Positions 7,560 through 14,953 of a DNA stretch of 64,000 nt are shown here, in pieces. Positions within the stretch are counted from its first letter, which is position 1. Each line of letters opens with the position of its first letter. The notes below the pieces were generated by a model that saw only the letters and a list, made by a program, of their open reading frames with translations, was not told where the DNA came from and did not search any database. A program made the translations under genes and the position numbers. The DNA lies in contig JBFGZQ010000008.1 in assembly GCA_041586735.1 (NCBI GenBank), positions 62,001 to 126,000 of the forward strand. The letters are read 5' to 3'. Origin of the DNA: Motiliproteus sp041586735. GTDB lineage: Bacteria; Pseudomonadota; Gammaproteobacteria; Pseudomonadales; Balneatricaceae.

Positions 7560-8952
7560 TGGAGGAACCATCAACTTTGATTTTAGCATTCCCTTGGTGA
7601 TTATCGGTGGCGGAGCCTGTGGTTTAGTAGCTGGCTTGACCGCCATGTCGAAGGGCATCGAGACCGTCATCCTTGAAAAAGACGACACGCCCAGGGGAAG
7701 CACCTTCATGTCTTCTGGCTTCATTCCAGCCGCTGGCACACGTTTTCAGCGGGCCGCGGGGGTGGAGGACAGTCCTGCTCGGATGGCGGAGGATATCCTG
7801 CGTAAGAATCACGACGAAGCAGACCCTGCCATCGTCGCAACCCTAGCCGAAGCCTCGGGCGAGGTAATTGAGTGGCTTGCAGACGCGCATCAGATCCCGT
7901 TTGAACTGGTCGAAGGTTTTCTTTATCCCGGTCACAGCCGTATGCGCATGCACTGCACACCGCGCCGGACAGGTGAAGAGCTGATGTCCTGCTTGTTGAT
8001 CGCGGCTGAACAGGCTGAGCTTCCGATTCTCACCGAAGCTCAGGTGACAACTCTACACGTGGACGATAACCGGCGGGTACGCGGCGTTTCTTTCCAACGT
8101 AGAGGCGGTGCCATCGAACAGCTCGGGTGCGATACGCTACTGTTAGCGTGCAATGGCTATGGCGGCAACTCTGAATTGATTGCTCGCCACATTCCGCAAA
8201 TGAAAGATGCTCTCTACTACGGCCACCAAGGAAATCAGGGTGAGGCTATCCTTTGGGGCGAAGCACTGAACGCCAACCTGAAGGACTTGGGGGCCTACCA
8301 AGGCCACGGTTCAGTGGCTTGGCCACACCAAACCCTAATTTCTTGGGCGGTAATGATGCACGGCGGCATACAGCTTAATCAAGAAGGCAAACGTTTTTCC
8401 AACGAACAGGGTGGCTATTCTGAGCAGGCAGCCAAGGTCCTAGCACAACCCTCACAAATTGCATTCAACGTTTTTGACGCCCGCATTCATGAGCAATGCC
8501 TACAATTCGAGGACTACCAAAATGCTCAAGCCGCCGGGGCGATTAAGATATTCGAATCCCTAGACGCGCTGGCCGATGAACTAGGCCTGCCCCATAGCGC
8601 AGTGCTGAATACTTTCCTGGATATGAAGGAGCTTCAGGGGCGAGGCGAAACCGATCAGTTTGGCCGTCAGTTTACTGCCGAACAAAAACTCACGCCGCCG
8701 TACTATGTGATTCGGGTAACCGGCGCCCTCTTTCATACACAGGGCGGACTGGAGATTACAACCGATGGCCGGGTTCTCGATATCCAGGGACAACCTCTAC
8801 CTAACCTGTTTGCAGCCGGCGGTGCCGCACGAGGCGTTTCTGGCTCTGGCGACAGCGGCTACCTGTCCGGCAACGGACTGCTCAGTGCGGTTGTGATGGG
8901 AGCCTTGGCAGGCCAAGGCGCTGCAAGATCAATCACCGGAGAAAATGGATGA
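7540..8952 (+). CDS. FAD-dependent oxidoreductase, fumarate reductase/succinate dehydrogenase flavoprotein type
   Basis: A 470-residue FAD_binding_2 family protein. The dinucleotide-binding fold starts at residue 19 (LVIIGGGACGLVAGL) and the second FAD-contact block is near the C-terminus (GVSGSGDSGYLSGNGLLS). The family oxidises or reduces C-C bonds next to carboxylate or keto groups (fumarate reductase, ketosteroid dehydrogenase, tricarballylate dehydrogenase). No heme or flavin-transfer domain is attached, so its electron partner is unknown. AGGAG precedes the ATG, which lies inside the previous gene. It ends the operon. A plausible role is to desaturate or reduce the dicarboxylate skeleton. 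Confidence 0.85.
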   Translation: MADIRTDGGTINFDFSIPLVIIGGGACGLVAGLTAMSKGIETVILEKDDTPRGSTFMSSGFIPAAGTRFQRAAGVEDSPARMAEDILRKNHDEADPAIVATLAEASGEVIEWLADAHQIPFELVEGFLYPGHSRMRMHCTPRRTGEELMSCLLIAAEQAELPILTEAQVTTLHVDDNRRVRGVSFQRRGGAIEQLGCDTLLLACNGYGGNSELIARHIPQMKDALYYGHQGNQGEAILWGEALNANLKDLGAYQGHGSVAWPHQTLISWAVMMHGGIQLNQEGKRFSNEQGGYSEQAAKVLAQPSQIAFNVFDARIHEQCLQFEDYQNAQAAGAIKIFESLDALADELGLPHSAVLNTFLDMKELQGRGETDQFGRQFTAEQKLTPPYYVIRVTGALFHTQGGLEITTDGRVLDIQGQPLPNLFAAGGAARGVSGSGDSGYLSGNGLLSAVVMGALAGQGAARSITGENG

Positions 8953-9212
8953 GTAGATCACCATAAGCGCGGGACCATTGCATCGGTTAATGGCAACCGG
9001 TTTCGGGGGGCGTCGGATTATGAAATTAGCCTGTGAAATGAGTGCGCACGATTGCTTACTAATATCATTATCTATTTCAACTCGATGGTCCTGGAGCCGT
9101 TTGCTGACACACTTTGAGCTATTCCATTACACACATCTCATGCCTTTGCTAAAGTAGCGCACTCCAGTCACTCACTGCGACACTATGTGCCTGCATCAAC
9201 CCTTCAAAGACA
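8953..9212. other. Intergenic stretch after the catabolic operon
   Basis: No credible reading frame, RNA or clear terminator was found here. It leads into transposase debris, so it probably marks an old insertion boundary. Confidence 0.4.
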
Positions 9213-9387
9213 CGTGAGGCCTGGCTGAAGGAGAACGGCTTCCGCAATCAGATTCAGCGTAAGGGCAAACAGAACAAGCCTCTGTCGGAATGCCAGTAAC
9301 GACACAACCACCGCATTGCAAAGAGTCGTGCCCGAGTCGAGCACGTCTTCGGGAGCATCAACCAGATGGGTGAGACCTCGGAAACGA
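9213..9387 (+). pseudogene. IS5-family transposase C-terminal relic
   Basis: Plus-strand translation gives REAWLKENGFRNQIQRKG, then a stop (TAA at 9297-9299), then RHNHRIAKSRARVEHVFGS and INQMG. The second block is the well-known C-terminal DDE-region signature of IS5-type transposases (RVEHVFG). There is an internal stop, no N-terminal two thirds, and no terminal repeats that I can recognise. It is a dead fragment and seems to have truncated the ORF that follows. Confidence 0.7.
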
Positions 9388-9532
9388 CCATTATCTTGAA
9401 TATGAGGGGCAGACAGTCGAGACCGTTAAGATTCAGGTAGCATTCTGCCCTTATTGCGGCGAAAAACTCGCAGGCGATAAGGAGGTTGTTGTGCCACAGT
9501 TTCAACACCATAACTTCGGTGGCAGGAAGTGA
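9374..9532 (+). pseudogene. 5'-truncated small zinc-ribbon ORF (cassette remnant)
   Basis: An open frame from just after a TGA at 9371 reads DLGNDHYLEYEGQTVETVK, then a CPYCGEKL zinc-knuckle pair, and stops at 9530-9532, only 5 bp before an attC site. No start codon remains; the 5' end runs into the IS5 relic. Position directly before attC is what an integron cassette gene would have. The function of the intact protein is unknown. Confidence 0.5.
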
Positions 9533-9537
9533 AAACT

Positions 9538-9612
9538 CATAACCAAGCCATTAAATACGCTTCCTTCGGTCGGGGACGCTCGCTCCTCGCGCCGTTTATA
9601 GCGGGCGTTATG
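9538..9612 (+). other. Integron attC recombination site
   Basis: A 75-bp element with the outer simple sites CATAAC (9538-9543) and GTTATG (9607-9612), exactly complementary. The inner part can fold back: AACCAAGCCATTAAAT on the left pairs partly with GTTTATAGCGGGCGTT on the right. The centre is CTTCGGTCGGGGACGCTCGCTCC, in the style of marine attC sites. The GCGGGCGTTA end matches the familiar attC right end. No integrase gene is in the window, so this is a stranded or single cassette. Confidence 0.7.
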
Positions 9613-9910
9613 GGTTCCTCAGTTGTTGCTGTACGTCCACCCTCTTGTGGAGGATTCTGATTATTTCAATCTCAGTACTGGATTTTCCCCGGTAAAAAAT
9701 CACATGGCTCGAGCACGGAAATTTTCTATAACCAATTATAAGGTAATCGCATTTAGTACCAGCATCAGGGATCTCAGCAAGCATATGAAAAACATCATCA
9801 AACTGTTTCGTGTAAATCTGCCGCTGCTCTTTGCCCCATTTACGCTGTGTGTAAGCAGCAATGGATTTCAAATCGGTCTTGGCTCTACGGGTTAATGTGA
9901 ATATTCCCAT
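9608..9910 (-). CDS. parE: ParE/RelE-type toxin
   Basis: A 100-residue toxin of the ParE branch (TRRAKTDLKSIAAYTQRKWG ... IPDAGTKCDYL ... RKFPCSSHVIFYR ... IIRILHKRVD), which poisons DNA gyrase in studied members. It starts at the antitoxin stop (TAATG overlap at 9908-9912), the normal antitoxin-toxin order. Its own stop codon (TTA on plus, 9608-9610) falls inside the attC right simple site, so the toxin reading frame ends at a recombination junction. The pair is oriented against the usual cassette direction, as often seen for toxin-antitoxin cassettes that carry their own promoter. Confidence 0.85.
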   Translation of the reverse strand: MGIFTLTRRAKTDLKSIAAYTQRKWGKEQRQIYTKQFDDVFHMLAEIPDAGTKCDYLIIGYRKFPCSSHVIFYRGKSSTEIEIIRILHKRVDVQQQLRNP

Positions 9911-10149
9911 TATCCAAGTTCATCATCCAATTCCTGCATCAAGCTTTCGTAACTATACTCAGCTGTTCCACTATTTTCGCCCTCTTTCAGCAAGTGGCGA
10001 AGCGTAGCCATTTTCTGCTCATTATCTTCAAGCAGCCGCAATCCTGCGCGTACAACCTCACTTACAGAGGCGTATCGACCATCATCAATCTGCTGAGTTA
10101 TAAAGCCATCAAAGTGCTCACCAAGAGTAATACTTGTGTTCTTACGCAT
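9910..10149 (-). CDS. parD: ParD-type antitoxin
   Basis: A 79-residue ribbon-helix-helix antitoxin starting MRKNTSITLGEHF. The N-terminal RHH (about 1-45) includes YASVSEVVRAGLRLLE, and the acidic C-terminus (YESLMQELDDELG) would wrap the toxin. I use the ATG at 10149; an upstream frame to 10170 lies in the likely operator and lacks the family N-terminus. It neutralises the adjacent ParE and autoregulates through the ATACCAA repeats in front of it. Confidence 0.85.
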   Translation of the reverse strand: MRKNTSITLGEHFDGFITQQIDDGRYASVSEVVRAGLRLLEDNEQKMATLRHLLKEGENSGTAEYSYESLMQELDDELG

Positions 10150-10180
10150 ACCAACACCACAATATACCAATTAATACCAA
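10148..10180. promoter_or_regulatory. ATACCAA repeats, probable ParD operator
   Basis: Three copies of ATACCAA (10148, 10164, 10174) span the parD start and the promoter just upstream. Short direct repeats at this place are the usual binding sites of RHH antitoxins. Inferred. Confidence 0.5.
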
Positions 10181-10435
10181 ATAATGGTACAAACCCCATA
10201 GCAAGTCAATCAACTACGCGTCTATTGCGCCTTCACAGCGAACTCCTTTACATTAATTAAGCGCCAGTGTACTACCCATTAACCCTTGGCTATGGCCAAC
10301 AAACCGGAAAACGACTAAACATTTACGCGTGACCGCGGTCCAATATTTTCAGGCGCTGGAATCCAGCCCTTGAGCTGCAGCGCGCCAGCCGTTATCTTGC
10401 CCGTCTGCACCATTGTCTATAGCTGGAACTGATTT

Positions 10436-11761
10436 ATGCGCCTGACCCTGTTACTACTGATCGCCTTTGCACTGCCCGCCTGTGCAGAGCAGCCCGCCCC
10501 TGCCAGCCAATCCCTGCAACTGCTGTATTCCGGTAACCTGGACGGCGAGCTGGAGCCTTGCGGCTGCTCGCTGGACTCCGATTACGGTGGTTTGCAGCGG
10601 CGCGCCACGCTGGTCAACCGACTCCGCAGCGAAGATCCCGAGCTGCTGTTGATCTCCACCGGTGGCCTGTTTTCAGCGGAGATGAGCAACGATCTGATCA
10701 AAAATAGCTTTATTCTCACCGGCATGGCGCAACTTGATTACGACGCCATCGGCATCCAGTGGGCCGATCTGGTACATGGCGAGGAGCTGCTGATCAACTC
10801 GGGACTGCCATTCGCGGTGGGTAACTGGAAGTCCAAGCAGATCGCCCGCCACCAGCCAGAAAAATCAACACCTGAGAAGCTATTTTTCAGCCAGTGGCTC
10901 GACCCTCTGACCTCCCCTGTTGCAACCATGCAGTCACTCTCGCCCATCACCCCCGACACCCAACCCCTGAAAGAGGCGTTGCAGCACGCCAAACAGCAGG
11001 GTAAGTTGACGGTGCTGGCGACCACCCTCGAGCTGGACGCGGCTCAGCAGCTGTTCGACCTGAGCGTGATCGATATCCTGATACTCAAAGCCGGATACGA
11101 GGTCTATGCCGAACCACTACAGCAGGGCAACACCCTGATACTGCGACCCGGCTCGCGCGGGCAACGCATCGGCCGCTTAACACTGGAACTCAACGCCCAG
11201 CAGCGCATAGCCAGCTGGCAGCATCAGGTGATCGACCTACCCGATAGCATCGCCGATGCACCCGAGCTCGATAGCTGGTATGGCGACTATAATGAAGCGC
11301 TACGCCAGGATTATCTGCAACGCGTGGCCATGCGCAAGGCGCTTGATAACGGCGAATCGCCCTATCTGGGCGAACAGCAGTGTCAACTGTGCCATCCTCA
11401 GCAGCAGCAGATCTGGAGTCAGAGCGAACACGCCAAAGCCTTCGATGACCTGGTGGCGGTGGGCAAAGCCTACGACAGTCATTGCGTCAGCTGTCACAGC
11501 GTAGGCTTCGAGCAACCCGGCGGTTACCTGGATCAGGCGCTGACCCCCAACCTAGCCGCGGTACAGTGTGAAAACTGTCATGGTGCTGGCCGTGAGCACG
11601 CCGCCAGCGCCGGTCAAGTCGCGACATTCAATAAGGCTTTGGCTCCTGAACAGATCTGTGCCCAATGCCACACCCGTGAGCACAGCCCGACATTTAACAT
11701 CGACAGCTACTGGCCCAAGATAGCCCACCCGATGAAGCCGATGCTCGGCAGCACGCCCTAG
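10436..11761 (+). CDS. Lipoprotein tetraheme c-type cytochrome with metallophosphatase-like N-terminal region
   Basis: A 441-residue exported protein. The signal peptide ends in a lipobox (LPAC, lipidated Cys16). Residues about 27-270 resemble the UshA/5'-nucleotidase-like metallophosphatase fold often joined to cytochromes (LLYSGNLDGELEPCGC, then GGLQRRATLV, ISTGGLF), but the usual metal-binding His/Asp motifs look reduced. Residues about 310-420 carry four CXXCH heme sites (Cys316, 350, 378, 408), the cytochrome c554-like part. It should sit on the periplasmic or outer-membrane face and move electrons; donor and acceptor are unknown. No operon partner is evident; the next gene is convergent. 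Confidence 0.8.
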   Translation: MRLTLLLLIAFALPACAEQPAPASQSLQLLYSGNLDGELEPCGCSLDSDYGGLQRRATLVNRLRSEDPELLLISTGGLFSAEMSNDLIKNSFILTGMAQLDYDAIGIQWADLVHGEELLINSGLPFAVGNWKSKQIARHQPEKSTPEKLFFSQWLDPLTSPVATMQSLSPITPDTQPLKEALQHAKQQGKLTVLATTLELDAAQQLFDLSVIDILILKAGYEVYAEPLQQGNTLILRPGSRGQRIGRLTLELNAQQRIASWQHQVIDLPDSIADAPELDSWYGDYNEALRQDYLQRVAMRKALDNGESPYLGEQQCQLCHPQQQQIWSQSEHAKAFDDLVAVGKAYDSHCVSCHSVGFEQPGGYLDQALTPNLAAVQCENCHGAGREHAASAGQVATFNKALAPEQICAQCHTREHSPTFNIDSYWPKIAHPMKPMLGSTP

Positions 11762-11809
11762 CCCTAATAGATAACCCAGAGATCGGTGGGCCAGTCAGTC
11801 TCGCCGCAG

Positions 11810-11828
11810 GGCTTGGCTTCACCAAGCC
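11810..11828. terminator. Hairpin between convergent genes
   Basis: GGCTTGG-CTTCA-CCAAGCC is a perfect 7-bp stem with a 5-nt loop between the cytochrome gene and the convergent ada-like gene. There is no T-run, so intrinsic termination is uncertain. Confidence 0.35.
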
Positions 11829-11860
11829 TACGCCTGAGCCCTTGGCTCGAGGTCCAGCAC

Positions 11861-12748
11861 TCAGCGCTCTTGCTGCGAGGCCTCCCAGCCCTGCATCAAG
11901 ACTTTGCGCTCGCTGCCCCAGCGAAATTGACCGAGCTCACCGCTTTCACGAATCACCCGATGGCAGGGGATCAGGAAACCGATACGGTTAGCCGCCAGCG
12001 CCGTGCCCACCGCACGCGATGCTCTGGGCGAGCCCGCCAGCGCCGCCAGCTGCGAATAGCAGATCAACTCTCCAGAACCCACCCGCAGCAGCGCCTCCCA
12101 GACTTTAAGCTGGAAGTTGGTGCCGCGCAGCAGCAGATGCAAGGGTTCGGCCGGTCGTTCTATGGATGGTTCTATGGACGGCTCAGCGTCTTGTCCGGCG
12201 CGAAAAATCTGCCGCGCCAAGCGCTCGGCCCCCGGATCATCGCGTGTGAGCCGCGCCTGCGGCCAGGCTTGGCTCAGCTCGACCTCAGGCCTTTGGCACA
12301 GCTGCTCGCCAAAGGCCAGATGACAGACTCCTCGCAGCGTCCAGCCAATCAGCGCCATCCCAAAGGGGGTCGCGGCGCAGCCGTAGTGGATGGTTAACCC
12401 GCCCCCCTGAGCCTTGACCTCGCCGGGCGTCATCGCCTCACAACTGATCATCAGATCATGCAGCCGCCCGGGGCTGGACAGCCCGGCCTCGAAGGTCGCC
12501 TCCAGCAGCGAGGCCGAGCGCGACAACGCCTGCCGAGCCCGCTCCTTGGTCAGATACTGTAAGAACCGCTTCGGTGACACCCCGGCCCAGCGGCTGAACA
12601 GGCGCTGGAAATGGTACTCACTCAGCCCCACCTCGGCGGCTACTGCAGCTAATGAGGGCTGGCAGTGGGCCTGCGCACGCAGATACTCGATCGCCCGAGC
12701 GATTCGCGCATACTGCGATGGCTGCTCGCGATCCGCAAGGTCAACCAT
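11861..12748 (-). CDS. AraC-type regulator fused to O6-methylguanine-DNA methyltransferase (Ada C-terminal type)
   Basis: A 295-residue protein. Residues about 13-105 are an AraC helix-turn-helix pair (LAAVAAEVGLSEYHFQRLFSRWAGVSPKRFLQYL). Residues about 120-290 are a DNA methyltransferase with the acceptor motif IPCHRVIR (Cys262) and the RASRAVGTALAANR helix. It repairs alkylated guanine by self-methylation. Compared with E. coli Ada (354 residues) the N-terminal zinc domain that senses phosphotriester damage is missing, so how it is activated is unclear. SIEPSIERP near residues 190-200 is a small in-frame repeat, partly duplicated in DNA (ATGGATGGTTCTATGGACGG on plus). Confidence 0.88.
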   Translation of the reverse strand: MVDLADREQPSQYARIARAIEYLRAQAHCQPSLAAVAAEVGLSEYHFQRLFSRWAGVSPKRFLQYLTKERARQALSRSASLLEATFEAGLSSPGRLHDLMISCEAMTPGEVKAQGGGLTIHYGCAATPFGMALIGWTLRGVCHLAFGEQLCQRPEVELSQAWPQARLTRDDPGAERLARQIFRAGQDAEPSIEPSIERPAEPLHLLLRGTNFQLKVWEALLRVGSGELICYSQLAALAGSPRASRAVGTALAANRIGFLIPCHRVIRESGELGQFRWGSERKVLMQGWEASQQER

Positions 12749-12872
12749 GGGGGTTCAACAGGCGTAAGCAGCGGGCGGTATCCATATTAACGTCCTGGCT
12801 ATTTTTAAACGTTGACGAGCTAGCAGACCGATACTCATCGCGTCGGCCCAACCACAGATGCCACTCTAGACT

Positions 12873-12895
12873 CGGGTGGCGGAGGGCGCCACCCG
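12873..12895. terminator. Strong hairpin downstream of rsmC
   Basis: CGGGTGGCG-GAGGG-CGCCACCCG is a perfect 9-bp GC-rich stem located 34 bp past the rsmC stop. It is likely transcript-stabilising or terminating, though no T-tract follows on the minus strand. Confidence 0.45.
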
Positions 12896-12928
12896 GTTGT
12901 TGCGCTCGAAATGATTATCTTTTGCGCG

Positions 12929-14008
12929 TTAGCGGCGTTTATGCCGCGGTTTAGCCGGCTTATCGCCCCGGGGTCGGGCCAGACGTACCAACTTGAAGCT
13001 GCCATTATCGGCGAAGGTATCGATCTCGGTGAACAGCCCCTGCGCCTTGCGCTCCAGCGGGATAAACTGATTCACCACAAACGCGGCGACGCCATCGAAA
13101 GCCGTCAACCGTGCCGCCGTCGCCACAAAGCGCTCAGTGAGTTCACCCTCCAGCGCAAAGCCCTGATGAAATGGCGGATTGCACAGCAACAGATCAAAAC
13201 GCTCGGTCAGACTGGCACCGCAATCATCACCGAGCACCCTACCGCTGATCTGCAGCCGATCAAAATTGTGCTGGCAGGCCAACAGCGCGGCGGCATTGTT
13301 ATCGGTAGCGGTAACGGCTACGGCGCCCTGTTGATGCGCCTTAACGGAGAGGTAGCCATAACCACAGCCCAGATCCAGCACCCTAGGTTGCTCTGTGCTC
13401 AACCCCGTCCACAGCTCGGGGAGATGCTCGGCCAGGAAGGCACTGCCCTGATCCAGCTTATCCCAGCCGAACAGCCCCGGTTTGCTGATAAAGCCCTCGG
13501 CAATCTCGCGTAGCTGCGGGTAATCGCGATCGTCTAAGCGCTGCGACTGGGCAGTATCGCTCTCGCCACGAGTCAGCACCGCGGCCAAGCTGCCCTTACC
13601 CAGTTTATCCAGTTCGCCCTGGCCGAACAGCTTGCGCGCCTTATCATAGTAGGTCTTGGTGCCCTCCTGCTTGGCGCCCAAGAGCCGCAACTGGCCACCG
13701 GGTTTGAGCAGCCGCCAGGCCTGATTAATCACCTGATGGACCACCGCTTTCTCTTTGGAGACCCGGTAGTAGATCCGCTCAAGACTGGCATCCGCCCAGG
13801 GACTGAAATCAAAATCACTAAACCGAATCGGCCACCCCAGCGCCTCTGCGCGTTGAAACAGATCGAACCTATTGCTCAGCAGTGCGATACCCGCTTGTGG
13901 GACTATCTGACTCAGTGTGGGCAGGTTCTCATCCACCACCCAAAGCCCATCCAGCGCGGCGGGGTGCTGGCTGAGCTGCTGTTGCAACGATTGTTCGATC
14001 AGATCCAT
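12929..14008 (-). CDS. rsmC: Ribosomal RNA small subunit methyltransferase C family (RsmC/RlmG type)
   Basis: A 359-residue class I SAM-dependent methyltransferase with the duplicated-domain layout of RsmC. The N-terminal half is degenerate. The C-terminal half carries the SAM loop VLDLGCGYGYL (210-220) and the catalytic NPPFH (277-281). RsmC makes m2G1207 in 16S rRNA, and RlmG makes m2G1835 in 23S rRNA. The length and the KPGLFGWDKLDQGS stretch fit RsmC better. A basic tail (RPRGDKPAKPRHKRR) may aid RNA binding. Neighbouring rsuA is also a 16S modification gene, on the same strand 128 bp upstream. Confidence 0.85.
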   Translation of the reverse strand: MDLIEQSLQQQLSQHPAALDGLWVVDENLPTLSQIVPQAGIALLSNRFDLFQRAEALGWPIRFSDFDFSPWADASLERIYYRVSKEKAVVHQVINQAWRLLKPGGQLRLLGAKQEGTKTYYDKARKLFGQGELDKLGKGSLAAVLTRGESDTAQSQRLDDRDYPQLREIAEGFISKPGLFGWDKLDQGSAFLAEHLPELWTGLSTEQPRVLDLGCGYGYLSVKAHQQGAVAVTATDNNAAALLACQHNFDRLQISGRVLGDDCGASLTERFDLLLCNPPFHQGFALEGELTERFVATAARLTAFDGVAAFVVNQFIPLERKAQGLFTEIDTFADNGSFKLVRLARPRGDKPAKPRHKRR

Positions 14009-14136
14009 AGGGTTCTCGGTAAGCGGCTATTGGGGGATTAACGGATAGTTCGGATTAACGGCTATTCCGGGTCACAGGCATTTCAGGTCATCAGCATATC
14101 CAGTTAACCGGCACCCGAGGGGAACAACGACCGGGA

Positions 14137-14838
14137 TTAAAACTGGGCAACCTCTGCCGCGCTCAGCGGCCGAAACTGGCCCACTTCGAGATCACTGTCC
14201 AGCACCAGATCGCCGATCTGCTCGCGGTGCAGGCGCACCACTCTATTACCCAGTGCCGCAAACATCCGCTTGACCTGATGATAACGACCTTCGGTAACCA
14301 GGATCTGCATCTGGGTCGGCGAATCGATCAACAACTCGGCGGGCAGGGTCGGTTTGCTCTCACCGCGCAGCATAATGCCCTGGGCGAACTGCTCTCGAGC
14401 GGCCTCGCACTCGGCCACAGAGAGCGGATCTGCCAGCTCCACCCGGTAACGCTTGCTGCACAGCTTTTTAGGCGAGGTGACTCTATGGCTCCACTGGCCA
14501 TCATCGGTCAGCAGCACCAGCCCAGTGGTATCTCGATCCAAGCGCCCGGCCGGGTGCACACCGGCACGCAACGCCTCAGGCAGCAGATCGATCACGGTCT
14601 GATGTTCGGTATCCTCGGTAGCGCTGACGACGCCTTCGGGTTTATACAGCATCAGGTACACCGGCGCTCGCAGCGCTACAGGTTTATCGGCCAGCAGCAC
14701 GGCCTGATCGCTACTGACTTTGAAAGCCAGATCGCGAATTCGCTGACCCTCGACCTGCACCGCCCCGCGCTGGATCAACGGCCGAACCTGAGCACGACTC
14801 ATGCCGCTGGCCAGCGCTAAAAACCGATCTAGACGCAT
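14137..14838 (-). CDS. rsuA: 16S rRNA pseudouridine(516) synthase
   Basis: A 233-residue protein from the MRLDRFL start. It has an S4 RNA-binding domain (residues 1-55), then the RsuA catalytic domain with HPAGRLDRDTTGLVLLTDDGQW (catalytic Asp101) and ISEGRYHQVKRMFAA-like VTEGRYHQVKRMFAALGN. These agree closely with E. coli RsuA, which modifies U516 of 16S rRNA. The open frame extends 22 codons further upstream (to 14904, with another ATG at 14880). I prefer 14838 because RsuA proteins begin there, but the spacing of ribosome sites does not settle it. Confidence 0.88.
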   Translation of the reverse strand: MRLDRFLALASGMSRAQVRPLIQRGAVQVEGQRIRDLAFKVSSDQAVLLADKPVALRAPVYLMLYKPEGVVSATEDTEHQTVIDLLPEALRAGVHPAGRLDRDTTGLVLLTDDGQWSHRVTSPKKLCSKRYRVELADPLSVAECEAAREQFAQGIMLRGESKPTLPAELLIDSPTQMQILVTEGRYHQVKRMFAALGNRVVRLHREQIGDLVLDSDLEVGQFRPLSAAEVAQF

Positions 14839-14922
14839 CTTCTCGGCCACGCCCGGCACCATTTTTTTTGCTTTTGCCATGCTCTCAAACACCCTGATCA
14901 ACAATGGCGGCCATCATAGCAG

Positions 14923-14942
14923 GCTGGAAACCGGGGTCCAGC
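14923..14942. terminator. Hairpin after the glutamate dehydrogenase gene
   Basis: GCTGGA-AACCGGGG-TCCAGC forms a 6-bp stem just past the gdhA stop (14954) and before rsuA. Weak candidate, no T-tract. Confidence 0.3.
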
Positions 14943-14953
14943 GTTAGCAACCG

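Noticed and set aside
9254..9511. 85-codon minus-strand frame
   Set aside because: Antisense to the IS5 relic and zinc-ribbon remnant, which give meaningful protein on the plus strand.
11786..12397. 203-codon plus-strand frame
   Set aside because: Antisense to the ada-like gene, arginine/glutamine-rich shadow translation, no family motifs.
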